A stretch of DNA of 64,000 bases from IMG/VR virus record IMGVR_UViG_3300042261_001186, positions 1 through 64,000 of that record; one strand, given 5' to 3'. Positions 7,591 to 15,329 of the stretch are shown piece after piece (the first letter of the stretch is position 1; the number at the start of each line of letters is the position of its first letter). Both the position numbers and the translations under genes were made by a program. The notes under the pieces were generated by a model. It made no database searches and was not told where the DNA came from. It worked only from the letters and a program-made list of their open reading frames with translations. The DNA is from a virus.

Positions 7591-8366
7591 TTTATGGGTT
7601 TCTTTTCACTATTTATAAACCACCAATTATCTCTATATGGATCTTCTGCTTTTTTTGGTTTAGGTCTGAGTTTGAATCTACCTTCTTCATTGAATACAAC
7701 ATTATGTATACCTGTTCTACCACCTACACGTTCAACACTACCATCTTGCTTATAGACAGGTCTACCACCAATTTGTTCTATTTCATCATATTCACTCCAA
7801 AATTGTGAAGTATCAAAATAGAATGGTTTAAATCCTTCAATTGTTTTATATTCTTGATAAATGAATTCTTTATCTATCAAAACATCTCTAAATTCATTTT
7901 TACTAAGTTCTGGAATTATATATCCTATTCCTTTACATAATTTGCAATTCCAAGTGTGTTTTTCTTTCTTCTGAGTTGGGTTGTTGCATTTTTTTCTTTT
8001 CCTTTCCTTTCCAAATATCTCTTTCAAGTAAACATATTCATATTTGTCAGCATCTTTATCTTCAGGTGAGAATACTAAATTTCCTTGATTTGGTAACCAG
8101 TATGAGTTTGCGTCCTTGTCTGTTTTTGTAGGATATTCTGCAAGATTGAATTGACAACCATTACCATTAGGATTTCTCTTGTCAAATTTTATACAATATG
8201 TGTATCCATAATATAAAGTCCTATTGAAAATCTCACCTGACCATATCGCACCACCATACATCCTTACAAAGACTTTATCACCTATGTCGTATTTTATGTC
8301 TTTATATGCATCATCTTCTACCTTTTTGATTGAAGCCTCATTTAAGAATTCTTGAAATTTTTTCAT
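7575..8366 (-). CDS. Internal-protein candidate, WWFxNS family (copy 1)
   Basis: Protein of 263 residues. The leader MKKFQEFLNEAS matches the T4-type capsid targeting sequence, with a predicted cut after FLNE. A barrel domain follows (YDIGDKVFVRM ... SGEIFNRT). A cysteine-containing knuckle has NPTQKK, HTWNCKLCKG (C..CxxC) in the middle, and the C-terminal tag is DNWWFINSEKKPIKK. It is closely related to the next gene upstream (8363-9079) and more distantly to 9076-9903 and 9913-10308. The four genes overlap or nearly touch (ATGA overlaps at 8363 and 9076), so they form one operon produced by duplication. Confidence 0.7.
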   Translation of the reverse strand: MKKFQEFLNEASIKKVEDDAYKDIKYDIGDKVFVRMYGGAIWSGEIFNRTLYYGYTYCIKFDKRNPNGNGCQFNLAEYPTKTDKDANSYWLPNQGNLVFSPEDKDADKYEYVYLKEIFGKERKRKKCNNPTQKKEKHTWNCKLCKGIGYIIPELSKNEFRDVLIDKEFIYQEYKTIEGFKPFYFDTSQFWSEYDEIEQIGGRPVYKQDGSVERVGGRTGIHNVVFNEEGRFKLRPKPKKAEDPYRDNWWFINSEKKPIKKKGE

Positions 8367-9079
8367 TTTTTTATCGGTTTTTTCTCACTATTTATGAACC
8401 ACCAATTTTCATCTCCTGGATCATCTTCTTTTTTTTCTTTTGTTCTAACTAATAATCTTCCATTAGATTTCCAAGTTCTAACATCACTAAAATCAAGTGT
8501 AAACCAATAATTATCAACATTGAACCAAACTGGTTTATCATTGAAATAATTTTCATAAGATTCTTGGTATTTTATTTCCTTATCTTTTAAAGGTTCTCTT
8601 ATTAGTCTAAATATTTCATCATAACCTCTCATACCTGATCCTTTACAATATCTACAATTCCAAGTATGATGTGCTTTTTTTTGAGTAGGATTATCACATT
8701 TTCTTACATATTTATCAAAATATTCTTTAAGATAAATAATAGACTCACTTTTAGATTTACCATCATCTATATCTAAAACATTATTTTCATCAGTCCAATA
8801 TGCTCTTCTATCAGGATCAGATTTTTTAGGAAATTCAGAATTATAATATTCACCAGAACCTGCGCCATAATAAAAAGGTTTATCTTTTTCAACATAAACT
8901 TTTATACAATACATCATATTATGTGGTTCAACAGCTCTATTGAAAATCTCTCCTTTGAAAGTATTTAAATCTCTTCTTACTCTAAATAAAACCTTATCCC
9001 CTATATTATACTTAAAATCTTTATATTTATCTTCTTTTGGGATATTTCCTTCAAAGATAAATTCATTGTATTTCTTCAT
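8363..9079 (-). CDS. Internal-protein candidate, WWFxNS family (copy 2)
   Basis: Protein of 238 residues with leader MKKYNEFIFEGN (cut predicted after FIFE). The barrel is YNIGDKVLFRV ... KGEIFNRA. The knuckle NPTQKK, HTWNCRYCKG is the same as in copy 1, and the C-terminus is ENWWFINSEKKPIKK. The TGA stop overlaps the ATG of the 7575-8366 gene by 4 bases, so translation is likely coupled. The conserved Cys pair suggests zinc binding, possibly with the earlier Cys before NPTQ. Function is unknown. Confidence 0.7.
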   Translation of the reverse strand: MKKYNEFIFEGNIPKEDKYKDFKYNIGDKVLFRVRRDLNTFKGEIFNRAVEPHNMMYCIKVYVEKDKPFYYGAGSGEYYNSEFPKKSDPDRRAYWTDENNVLDIDDGKSKSESIIYLKEYFDKYVRKCDNPTQKKAHHTWNCRYCKGSGMRGYDEIFRLIREPLKDKEIKYQESYENYFNDKPVWFNVDNYWFTLDFSDVRTWKSNGRLLVRTKEKKEDDPGDENWWFINSEKKPIKK

Positions 9080-9903
9080 TTCTTAACAGGTTTTTTTTCA
9101 CTATTGGTAAACCACCAATTTGCATCACTTGGATCTAAAGGTTTTGATTCTGGTTTTGGTGGTTTTGGTTTGGCTTTATAGAGTTTTAATCTATCTGTCC
9201 AATAAACTACTTCCAAATCACCAGATATTGAAATACCTTCATTGCGATCTACATAATTTTCGCTTTCTGAATCATCTTCCCAGTAAAAATCATCAAATTC
9301 ATATCTTGTTCTTACGATATCTTTAAACATATCTGATTTCATAGTACCAACCAGGGCGAGGGCAGTGTTATTACTTTGGACTGTAAATTCTTTACCTTTA
9401 AGAAGTTCTTTCAATTCCAAAAGAACTCGATCTACATAAACATTTCCACCTTTTGATTTGTGTTTTTTTACTATTTCACTCAAATAAATGTAATTATCTT
9501 CTTCTTTTTTTTCTTCAGGTTTCTTGTCTGTTTTTTTAACTTTCTTTGTTTCAACTTTACCAGTACTTGAGATATGAAATTCTTTTCTACCTTTTTCATC
9601 TTCCCAATCTTCTTCATCCTCTTGTAACCTCAAATTCCAAGCAGGAAACCACCAATCATTTACCAAATACAACCTTCCATTATAAGGACCATATTTTTTG
9701 AGTCCTTTGGCCCCCATATTGGTTAGTACTTCACCAATTTGTTTTGTACTACTAATATTGTCAACGACACCAACTTCATCATCATATTCATAATCATCTA
9801 CCATACCAGATACTATTACTCTATCTCCAACTTTGAAGACTGGTCTGAGTTTTTTTTCTGTTATTTCTGCTTCATTTAAAAAGGATGAAAAATTATATAC
9901 CAT
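9076..9903 (-). CDS. Internal-protein candidate, WWFxNS family (copy 3)
   Basis: Protein of 275 residues. The leader MVYNFSSFLNEAE predicts a cut after FLNE. A barrel (FKVGDRVIVSGM ... GVVDNI) comes first, followed by an acidic segment EDEEDWEDE, a charged linker, a second domain and the C-terminal tag ANWWFTNSEKKPVKK. The Cys knuckle of copies 1 and 2 is absent. The stop overlaps the start of 8363-9079. Divergence from the other copies shows that the family is old within the genome. Confidence 0.7.
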   Translation of the reverse strand: MVYNFSSFLNEAEITEKKLRPVFKVGDRVIVSGMVDDYEYDDEVGVVDNISSTKQIGEVLTNMGAKGLKKYGPYNGRLYLVNDWWFPAWNLRLQEDEEDWEDEKGRKEFHISSTGKVETKKVKKTDKKPEEKKEEDNYIYLSEIVKKHKSKGGNVYVDRVLLELKELLKGKEFTVQSNNTALALVGTMKSDMFKDIVRTRYEFDDFYWEDDSESENYVDRNEGISISGDLEVVYWTDRLKLYKAKPKPPKPESKPLDPSDANWWFTNSEKKPVKK

Positions 9904-9912
9904 TAATTCAAA

Positions 9913-10308
9913 TTATTTTTTTTCTTTAGGTTTAGTTCCAGCTTTCTTTGCTATCTTGCTATTCTGGAACCACCATTGGTCATCATTTGGATCAAATGGT
10001 TTTAATTCAACAAATTTCTTTGGATCATTTGTTTCTATATTTGCTAATGGAACATAAAAACAACAACCTTTCTTACCAATATCTCCATGACCTTGGTGAA
10101 GTTGTTTACTAAATGGGTCTTTGAATTCTATTAGCAAATTACCATATTCACCAATTTTCAAGATTTTACCGACTCTATCATCAAGATTGACATCATCATG
10201 ATATCCTCTGGTCATAACCATATCACCGACTTTTAAGTCACCTCTTTTTATGGTTGGTGTCATTCTAACTGCACCATAGTAATCATATTCTTCTCTTATG
10301 TATTCCAT
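9913..10308 (-). CDS. WWFxNS family barrel protein (copy 4, no leader)
   Basis: Protein of 131 residues and first gene of the four-gene set. The barrel LKVGDMVMTRG ... VGKILKI is present, and the C-terminus carries DDQWWFQNSKIAKK followed by a basic tail. The N-terminus (MEYIREEYDYYGA) does not show the typical leader, unlike the other three copies, although it keeps Glu and aromatic residues. It may therefore stay in the infected cell rather than being packaged, if the leader hypothesis is right. Confidence 0.65.
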   Translation of the reverse strand: MEYIREEYDYYGAVRMTPTIKRGDLKVGDMVMTRGYHDDVNLDDRVGKILKIGEYGNLLIEFKDPFSKQLHQGHGDIGKKGCCFYVPLANIETNDPKKFVELKPFDPNDDQWWFQNSKIAKKAGTKPKEKK

Positions 10309-10378
10309 ATAATTATCATTAATTTTTAATTAATTTAATAGTATTATATATAAAAATATTTTTACCTGTTTTTAAATA

Positions 10379-10404
10379 AAAAAACCCTAAATTTTAGGGT
10401 TTTT
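10379..10404 (-). terminator. Hairpin terminator
   Basis: ACCCTAAA/TTTAGGGT with flanking A and T runs, just past the TAA (10410-10412) of the interrupted gene read on the minus strand. Confidence 0.75.
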
Positions 10405-10409
10405 AATTC

Positions 10410-10760
10410 TTAATTTGTATCCAAAATTCTCTAAATCTTTTCTGTGTTTTTGTCTCTGTTGTCATCTGGTAATATCATATCAAAATTAACATAAACCCAA
10501 TTAAACATTCTATTGTTTCCAGCAGGTATTGCTACAACTGTTCCACTACCATATAAAAAATCAAAAACTCTATCACCAACTTCAGGGGTTTCACCATAGT
10601 CTATTCTCTATATTCTGGCTGGTCTTTGGATAACTACACCTTCTGCTCTCCTGTTTGGTCCCCTACCCCTTTGTAATACTATATTTTCATCCCATACTTC
10701 TTCATCATATGGATCTATGTCACTATGAACATTTTCAAATTTTTTGAATTTTTTTATCAT
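10410..10760 (-). pseudogene. Leader-bearing barrel gene interrupted by two in-frame TAG codons
   Basis: Reading from the ATG at 10760 gives the leader MIKKFKKFENVH, the tag DIDPYDEEVWDEN, and 50 residues before a TAG (10608-10610). The same frame then continues as RIDYGETPEVGDRVFDFLYG, a barrel like those of the neighbours, for 58 codons. A second TAG (10431-10433) and six further codons lead to TAA. No ATG follows the first TAG closely, so the downstream part is not a separate gene. Both TAGs have the context AT-TAG-AGA-AT. It is either a decayed gene or one read by amber suppression; other genes here show no sign of TAG as a sense codon. Without suppression, the product is a 50-residue peptide. 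Confidence 0.65.
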
Positions 10761-10761
10761 A

Positions 10762-11250
10762 TTAACCATTCCAATTTTCTTCACCTAAAGGATCTATTCT
10801 ATTGAAAACATTGGTGTCATTGGTTTTGGCCCATTCAGCATAACCTTTTAAGAAATCTATCAAGTCTTGCATTTTATCTAATGTTTCCTTTGAATAAGTA
10901 TCTATCTCTAAATATCTCATAACATCTTCATCTTCAAGATATCCTATGATTTTTGGATCTAATCCATAAAAAGCCAAGTCTTCAAAAGATAATTCTGCAT
11001 CAGTTGATTTGATATATTTCAAATGTGCTAATTCCCTTGCCAAATCAGATAATTTATTATAACCAGATTTATTAACAAAAGTTTGTTTAACTGCTCTTAG
11101 ATTACCTCTAACAAATATATCTTCTATGATCGAAACTATAGTTAAAACACCATTGAGGAATTTATTTTTACCTATTTTTCTCATTATACCAACAATTCTT
11201 CTTGTCATTGGGTTTTTAGCTTCATTGAATTTTTCAAATTTTGTTAACAT
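10762..11250 (-). CDS. Internal-protein candidate with leader and C-terminal DPLGEENW tag
   Basis: Protein of 162 residues. The leader MLTKFEKFNEAK predicts a cut after FNE. A helical body follows with a hydrophobic stretch FLNGVLTIVSIIEDIFV near residues 32-48, possibly amphipathic or membrane-interacting, and a further helical domain. The protein ends in RIDPLGEENWNG, the recurrent tag at the extreme C-terminus. The stop is 1 base before the ATG of the interrupted gene. Family and function are not recognised. Confidence 0.7.
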   Translation of the reverse strand: MLTKFEKFNEAKNPMTRRIVGIMRKIGKNKFLNGVLTIVSIIEDIFVRGNLRAVKQTFVNKSGYNKLSDLARELAHLKYIKSTDAELSFEDLAFYGLDPKIIGYLEDEDVMRYLEIDTYSKETLDKMQDLIDFLKGYAEWAKTNDTNVFNRIDPLGEENWNG

Positions 11251-11266
11251 ATTAAATTATTATTTT

Positions 11267-11629
11267 TTATTTCCATTCGACATCATTGTCATAGTCTTCA
11301 TAATCCATATAATCGTCATACGGGAATTTACCATAACTTGTTCCAAAAAATTTATTTATGGTATCATATTCTTCTTTTGTTATATTCTTAACACCTATAG
11401 AGTCCAAAACTTCTTGACCATTTTCAAATTCAATGTCTTCATTTGATCCAAAACCAAAACTATATTGACCTTGATGTTGTTGAAATTTTTTCTGGAAAAT
11501 ATTCCATTCAGCATCTGTCATTATGCTAAATCCTTCAACATCAAATTCATCAGCATAATCAGCACTGAAATCCAGCAATACATAGCCGGATTCAGTGCCT
11601 TCATTCAAGAAACTTAAAATACTTTTCAT
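11267..11629 (-). CDS. Small acidic internal-protein candidate
   Basis: Protein of 120 residues with leader MKSILSFLNEGT, predicted cut after FLNE. The body is acidic and rich in Phe, Tyr and Asp. The C-terminus is a run of Asp and Tyr (DDYMDYEDYDNDVEW) that resembles the acidic-plus-Trp tags of the neighbours. It starts 1 base after the stop of gltX, so it should be on the gltX transcript. No known fold could be recognised. Confidence 0.65.
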   Translation of the reverse strand: MKSILSFLNEGTESGYVLLDFSADYADEFDVEGFSIMTDAEWNIFQKKFQQHQGQYSFGFGSNEDIEFENGQEVLDSIGVKNITKEEYDTINKFFGTSYGKFPYDDYMDYEDYDNDVEWK

Positions 11630-11630
11630 A

Positions 11631-13226
11631 TTATTTTTTCTTCATTTTTATCTTATAATTGGTCATACGATCTAATGTACCTTCTTTACCTATAATTTCC
11701 ATTATATCAAATAATGAAGGACCATTACCCATACCTGTTAAAACCAATCTCAAAGCTGGAGCAACAGCACCAAAACTCTTACCACTAGCATTTACATAAC
11801 CTTCAAAAGCTTTTTGTATATCTTCTGAAATCCAATTATTAACACCTGCAAATATATCTTTCAAAGCAGCAACAATTTCAATACTTTCTTGATTCCATTT
11901 CTTCTCAACAGTTTTCTTATCATATTCTGTAGGTGGTTCAAATAAATATAATGAAGCATCATAAATATCTTTTACAAAATTTACTTTACCTTTATTCATA
12001 TCAACCATCTTTGCAATAGTTCTATCTGGAAGATTAATTCCTCTTTCTTTTAACATTGGTTTCAATTGATCAACTATTTGTTCACTTGGTATTTGTCTCA
12101 AGTATTGACCATTGTACCATTTAGCTTTATCAATATTGAATTTAGCACCAGCTTTACCACATCTTTCTAAAGAGAAAGATTGTGCTAATTCATCCATAGA
12201 CATAATTTCTTGTTCAGTACCTGGATTCCATCCGAGGAATGCCAAGAAATTAACAAATGCTTCTGGTAAATAACCTGAATCTTTATAACCACTTGAACTC
12301 TTTTCTGGAGTTTTAGGATCAGTCCATTTCAAAGGAAATACTGGGAATCCCATTTCATCACCATTTCTTTTTGACAATTTACCTTGTCCACCTGGGTTAA
12401 GTAAGAGTGCCAAGTGAGCAAATTCTGGAGCATCCCAGCCAAATGATTCATATAAATATATGTGAAGTGGAGCACTTGGAAGCCATTCTTCACCTCTAAT
12501 TACATGACTTGTTCTCATTAAATGGTCATCAACTATGTTAGCCAAGTGATAGGTTGGAAGACCATCTGACTTAAATAGAACCTTATCATCAAGTGTATTT
12601 GTGTTTGCTACAACTGGTCCTCTGATGATATCATTAACGGTTATTTGATAATCGGCTGGAAATTTTACCCTAACGACATAAGGGACTTTCTTAGCCATAA
12701 GTTCTTGAACTTCATCTTCTGAAAGAGTTAAAGAATTTTTCATTTTCATTCTTGTACTATGATCATATTGTGGTGATTGAACACCAGCTTGAAGTAAGTC
12801 AGATTTCATTTTTTCAATATCATCAGGTGTGTCAAAACAATAATATGCATGACCATTATCAATAAGTTGTTTAGCATACTTAGGATAAATATCATATCTT
12901 TCACTTTGACGATAAGGACCATAAGGACCACCTAACCAAGGGGCTTCTTCTGGTGATATACCACACCAATCCAATGATTTTCTGATATATTCTTCAGCAC
13001 CTGGAACAAATCTTTGTTGATCAGTATCTTCAATACGGAGATAGAATACTCCACCATGTTTCTTAGCAAAAAGATAATTGTATAGGGCAGTTCGCACCCC
13101 GCCAATATGGAGCGGACCCGTCGGGCTTGGAGCAAATCTGGTACGTACTTCCCCACTGACACTTTCTTTCATAAGACTGATAAATTTATCAAATTCTGTT
13201 ATGTTTTTCAAATTAAAATTTTTCAT
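11631..13226 (-). CDS. gltX: Glutamyl-tRNA synthetase with capsid-targeting-like N-terminal leader
   Basis: Full-length class I GluRS of 531 residues. The HIGH-type motif PLHIGG is near residue 38, the RIEDTDQQR and WLPSAPLH blocks are intact, and the KMSKS-type motif KLSKR is at 283-287. The anticodon-binding domain follows to the end. Unlike bacterial GluRS, which starts a few residues before RFAPSPTG, this one has about 25 extra residues (MKNFNLKNITEFDKF...LMKES) resembling the phage leader. A cut after MKE would leave a normal N-terminus. A host-type promoter (13266-13275) and a late-type box (13247-13257) precede the ATG at 13226, supporting the long start. GC is locally higher, suggesting bacterial origin. 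An intact GluRS is rare in phages. Confidence 0.95.
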   Translation of the reverse strand: MKNFNLKNITEFDKFISLMKESVSGEVRTRFAPSPTGPLHIGGVRTALYNYLFAKKHGGVFYLRIEDTDQQRFVPGAEEYIRKSLDWCGISPEEAPWLGGPYGPYRQSERYDIYPKYAKQLIDNGHAYYCFDTPDDIEKMKSDLLQAGVQSPQYDHSTRMKMKNSLTLSEDEVQELMAKKVPYVVRVKFPADYQITVNDIIRGPVVANTNTLDDKVLFKSDGLPTYHLANIVDDHLMRTSHVIRGEEWLPSAPLHIYLYESFGWDAPEFAHLALLLNPGGQGKLSKRNGDEMGFPVFPLKWTDPKTPEKSSSGYKDSGYLPEAFVNFLAFLGWNPGTEQEIMSMDELAQSFSLERCGKAGAKFNIDKAKWYNGQYLRQIPSEQIVDQLKPMLKERGINLPDRTIAKMVDMNKGKVNFVKDIYDASLYLFEPPTEYDKKTVEKKWNQESIEIVAALKDIFAGVNNWISEDIQKAFEGYVNASGKSFGAVAPALRLVLTGMGNGPSLFDIMEIIGKEGTLDRMTNYKIKMKKK

Positions 13227-13246
13227 GTTTGTCGTTTTATTTTTTA

Positions 13247-13257
13247 TTATATATTAA
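13247..13257 (-). promoter_or_regulatory. Candidate late promoter box TTAATATATAA
   Basis: On the minus strand the box lies 20 bases before the gltX ATG. Together with the host-type box upstream it could allow both early and late expression of gltX. Confidence 0.4.
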
Positions 13258-13265
13258 CTTTCATT

Positions 13266-13275
13266 TGCAAATATA
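13266..13275 (-). promoter_or_regulatory. Bacteroidota-type -7 box TATATTTGCA before gltX
   Basis: TATATTTGCA on the minus strand matches the Bacteroidota primary-sigma -7 consensus TAnnTTTG. A clear TTG at -33 is not seen, so strength is uncertain. Confidence 0.5.
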
Positions 13276-13323
13276 TTGAATTTTTTTAACATTAATATTA
13301 AAACTATATATAAATTTTAATAT

Positions 13324-14040
13324 TTAATTTTTATCTGATGGCATATCTTTCTCATCTCTACAATCTTCACACCATCCCCTAATTAGGTCATCTGGTCTGT
13401 TGAATTGTCCACAATGTATACATCTACAATCTTCTCTACAGAAATTACAAATACCATTTGTCATCAAAATGTTAGGTGTGTAAGCACCACACATTCTACA
13501 TTCACTTCCTCTCATTTCCATCCTATCAAAATAATTGTCATCATCATAATAAGGATTCCATATATTTTCTTCTTCATTCCAATTTTCTTCACCATAAGGA
13601 TCAAGTTCTGTACTTTCAAATCTGTAACCCCATTCTTCTTCATCATATGGGTCTATGTCTGGATTCATGAGTTTTATTATTTTTTTACCATTTGAAACAT
13701 AAACTTTTAGGTCTTCTCCAGGATTACCACCATATCTACCAAGATATCTTATACCTTTGTCATCTGTTATAACTATTTGACTATCATCATTGACTTTTAC
13801 ATCTTTTATTATACAACTTACTCTTTTCTCATAATTCTGGTCCAAGGCACAAGGAAAACTCACTAATTTTCCAATCATCAATTCTTTCAATTTGTTTTCA
13901 AAATCTATAAAAATACCATAAGGATAATATTCACCATTACGAATAGTTTTTTGAAATTCTTTAGATAAACCAGAAAAAGTAAATGGTTGTATATCTAAAT
14001 CTAAATTTTCTTTTATGTATTTTTTGAATTTTTTAATCAT
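13324..14040 (-). CDS. Leader-bearing barrel and zinc-ribbon protein
   Basis: Protein of 238 residues. The leader MIKKFKKYIKENL predicts a cut after YIKE. A barrel-like middle (GKLVSFPCAL ... GIRYLGRYGG) is followed by two copies of the tag (DIDPYDEEEWG and ELDPYGEENWNE). The C-terminus is a Cys-rich module with CRMC, CNFC, CRC, CIHC, CEDC pairs spaced as in tandem zinc ribbons or a RING-like fold. The TGA at its start side overlaps the next gene (14037). Zinc binding is likely; target and role are unknown. Confidence 0.7.
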   Translation of the reverse strand: MIKKFKKYIKENLDLDIQPFTFSGLSKEFQKTIRNGEYYPYGIFIDFENKLKELMIGKLVSFPCALDQNYEKRVSCIIKDVKVNDDSQIVITDDKGIRYLGRYGGNPGEDLKVYVSNGKKIIKLMNPDIDPYDEEEWGYRFESTELDPYGEENWNEEENIWNPYYDDDNYFDRMEMRGSECRMCGAYTPNILMTNGICNFCREDCRCIHCGQFNRPDDLIRGWCEDCRDEKDMPSDKN

Positions 14041-15329
14041 AATTTTTCATTACTTTGTTTATCTATCTTATTAAGATAATTTGATTTATCTCTCCTTAAT
14101 GTTTCAATATATTTAGGTTTTCTTGCTCTTTTCTTTCTTTGTTCTCTACTAACTACAAAATATGGATCTTCAATATAATCAGTTTCTACACCAATTACAT
14201 CAGGACGATTATAAGTCTCAGCATCAGGTCCTTTGTTAAATGATGGTCCTGCATTTTGTTCAGCTGGTGTTCCGCTTGAACCATATCCTGTTACATTTCT
14301 ATAATCAGCTTCTTCATTAGTAAAATCTTCAAATGTTTTTAAGTTATTCATTTTTATGTTAGTTTTTTTTGATTCGTACCATTCTATGTCTTCTTCTTTA
14401 TATTTTTCTATTCTACTTCTATTTGCCGCTGAACATACAAATGTGAGATAATCACCAGATACATCAGCGGAAATAGGCATCCCATCTTTAGCTTTTGGGT
14501 TTTTCTTATGAATCGAATATCTTGTACCACCACCCATTTTATGTTTCCTCCCAAGAACAACATATTCAGTATCCCTAAATGAGACAACATCTCCTGGACT
14601 GAATTTTTCATTTACAGCAGATTCAAACCATTTGATATCTTCTTCATTGTAATCTTCTTTTTTAGACAAAAATTCTATTTCATCTTCTGTCGCAGTGACA
14701 CTCACTGGTCCTGTGTTGTGCATCATGAAATTGAATTTGTTTTCTAGGACATCTTTTTTAAAGAGGTCAGGTCCTTTGAATTTTACTTTATCTCCCATTT
14801 TGAACATTGGTTTTTCTGAAACACTTTCATACCATTGTATGTCTTCTTCCTCATATGTTTCTTTTTCACTTGTATTTTTAAACCACCTACCATCAACACC
14901 TGCTATATTACCATATGGTAATGTTGGTTTATGTATATTTTCGGGCTTAATGTAAACTATACTATAATATCCATCTATCTGATCATCCACATTGACTATC
15001 TTACACATAGTACCTGTTTTTAGGTTATAAGGATTTCTTTCTTTTGCAATTACAATATCATTAATTTCAAATCCATATTTGTTACTTTCAAACCATTGTA
15101 TATCTTCATCTTCATATTTTTCTTCTTTATCAAAATAAATACCTTGAACATAATTCATATTTACATATACATTATCACGAATAAATCTTATACTATAATA
15201 ATCATCAATTCTATCATCTAATGCTGTTATCATACATACCGTTCCAGGTGGAATAAGATATGGGTTATCATCTTTGGCCAAAACTATTTCATCTATTTTA
15301 AATTTAGGAATAAAATTTATGTTTTCCAT
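14037..15329 (-). CDS. Tandem four-barrel protein fused to a second leader-bearing protein
   Basis: Protein of 430 residues. Residues 1 to about 326 hold four SH3-like barrels (IDEIVLAKDDNPY, INDIVIAKERNPY, MGDKVKFKG, PGDVVSFRD), each closed by a tag of the form EEDI[QKE]W[FY]ES. The first two are near-duplicates. An internal methionine (ATG at 14351) then begins MNNLKTFEDFTNEEADY, a complete leader-like sequence, followed by a 90-residue basic domain. This looks like two genes joined in frame: the junction has an A8 run, and one extra A would create a stop before the ATG. Translation may also start at 14351, giving a 104-residue protein. Confidence 0.65.
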   Translation of the reverse strand: MENINFIPKFKIDEIVLAKDDNPYLIPPGTVCMITALDDRIDDYYSIRFIRDNVYVNMNYVQGIYFDKEEKYEDEDIQWFESNKYGFEINDIVIAKERNPYNLKTGTMCKIVNVDDQIDGYYSIVYIKPENIHKPTLPYGNIAGVDGRWFKNTSEKETYEEEDIQWYESVSEKPMFKMGDKVKFKGPDLFKKDVLENKFNFMMHNTGPVSVTATEDEIEFLSKKEDYNEEDIKWFESAVNEKFSPGDVVSFRDTEYVVLGRKHKMGGGTRYSIHKKNPKAKDGMPISADVSGDYLTFVCSAANRSRIEKYKEEDIEWYESKKTNIKMNNLKTFEDFTNEEADYRNVTGYGSSGTPAEQNAGPSFNKGPDAETYNRPDVIGVETDYIEDPYFVVSREQRKKRARKPKYIETLRRDKSNYLNKIDKQSNEKL

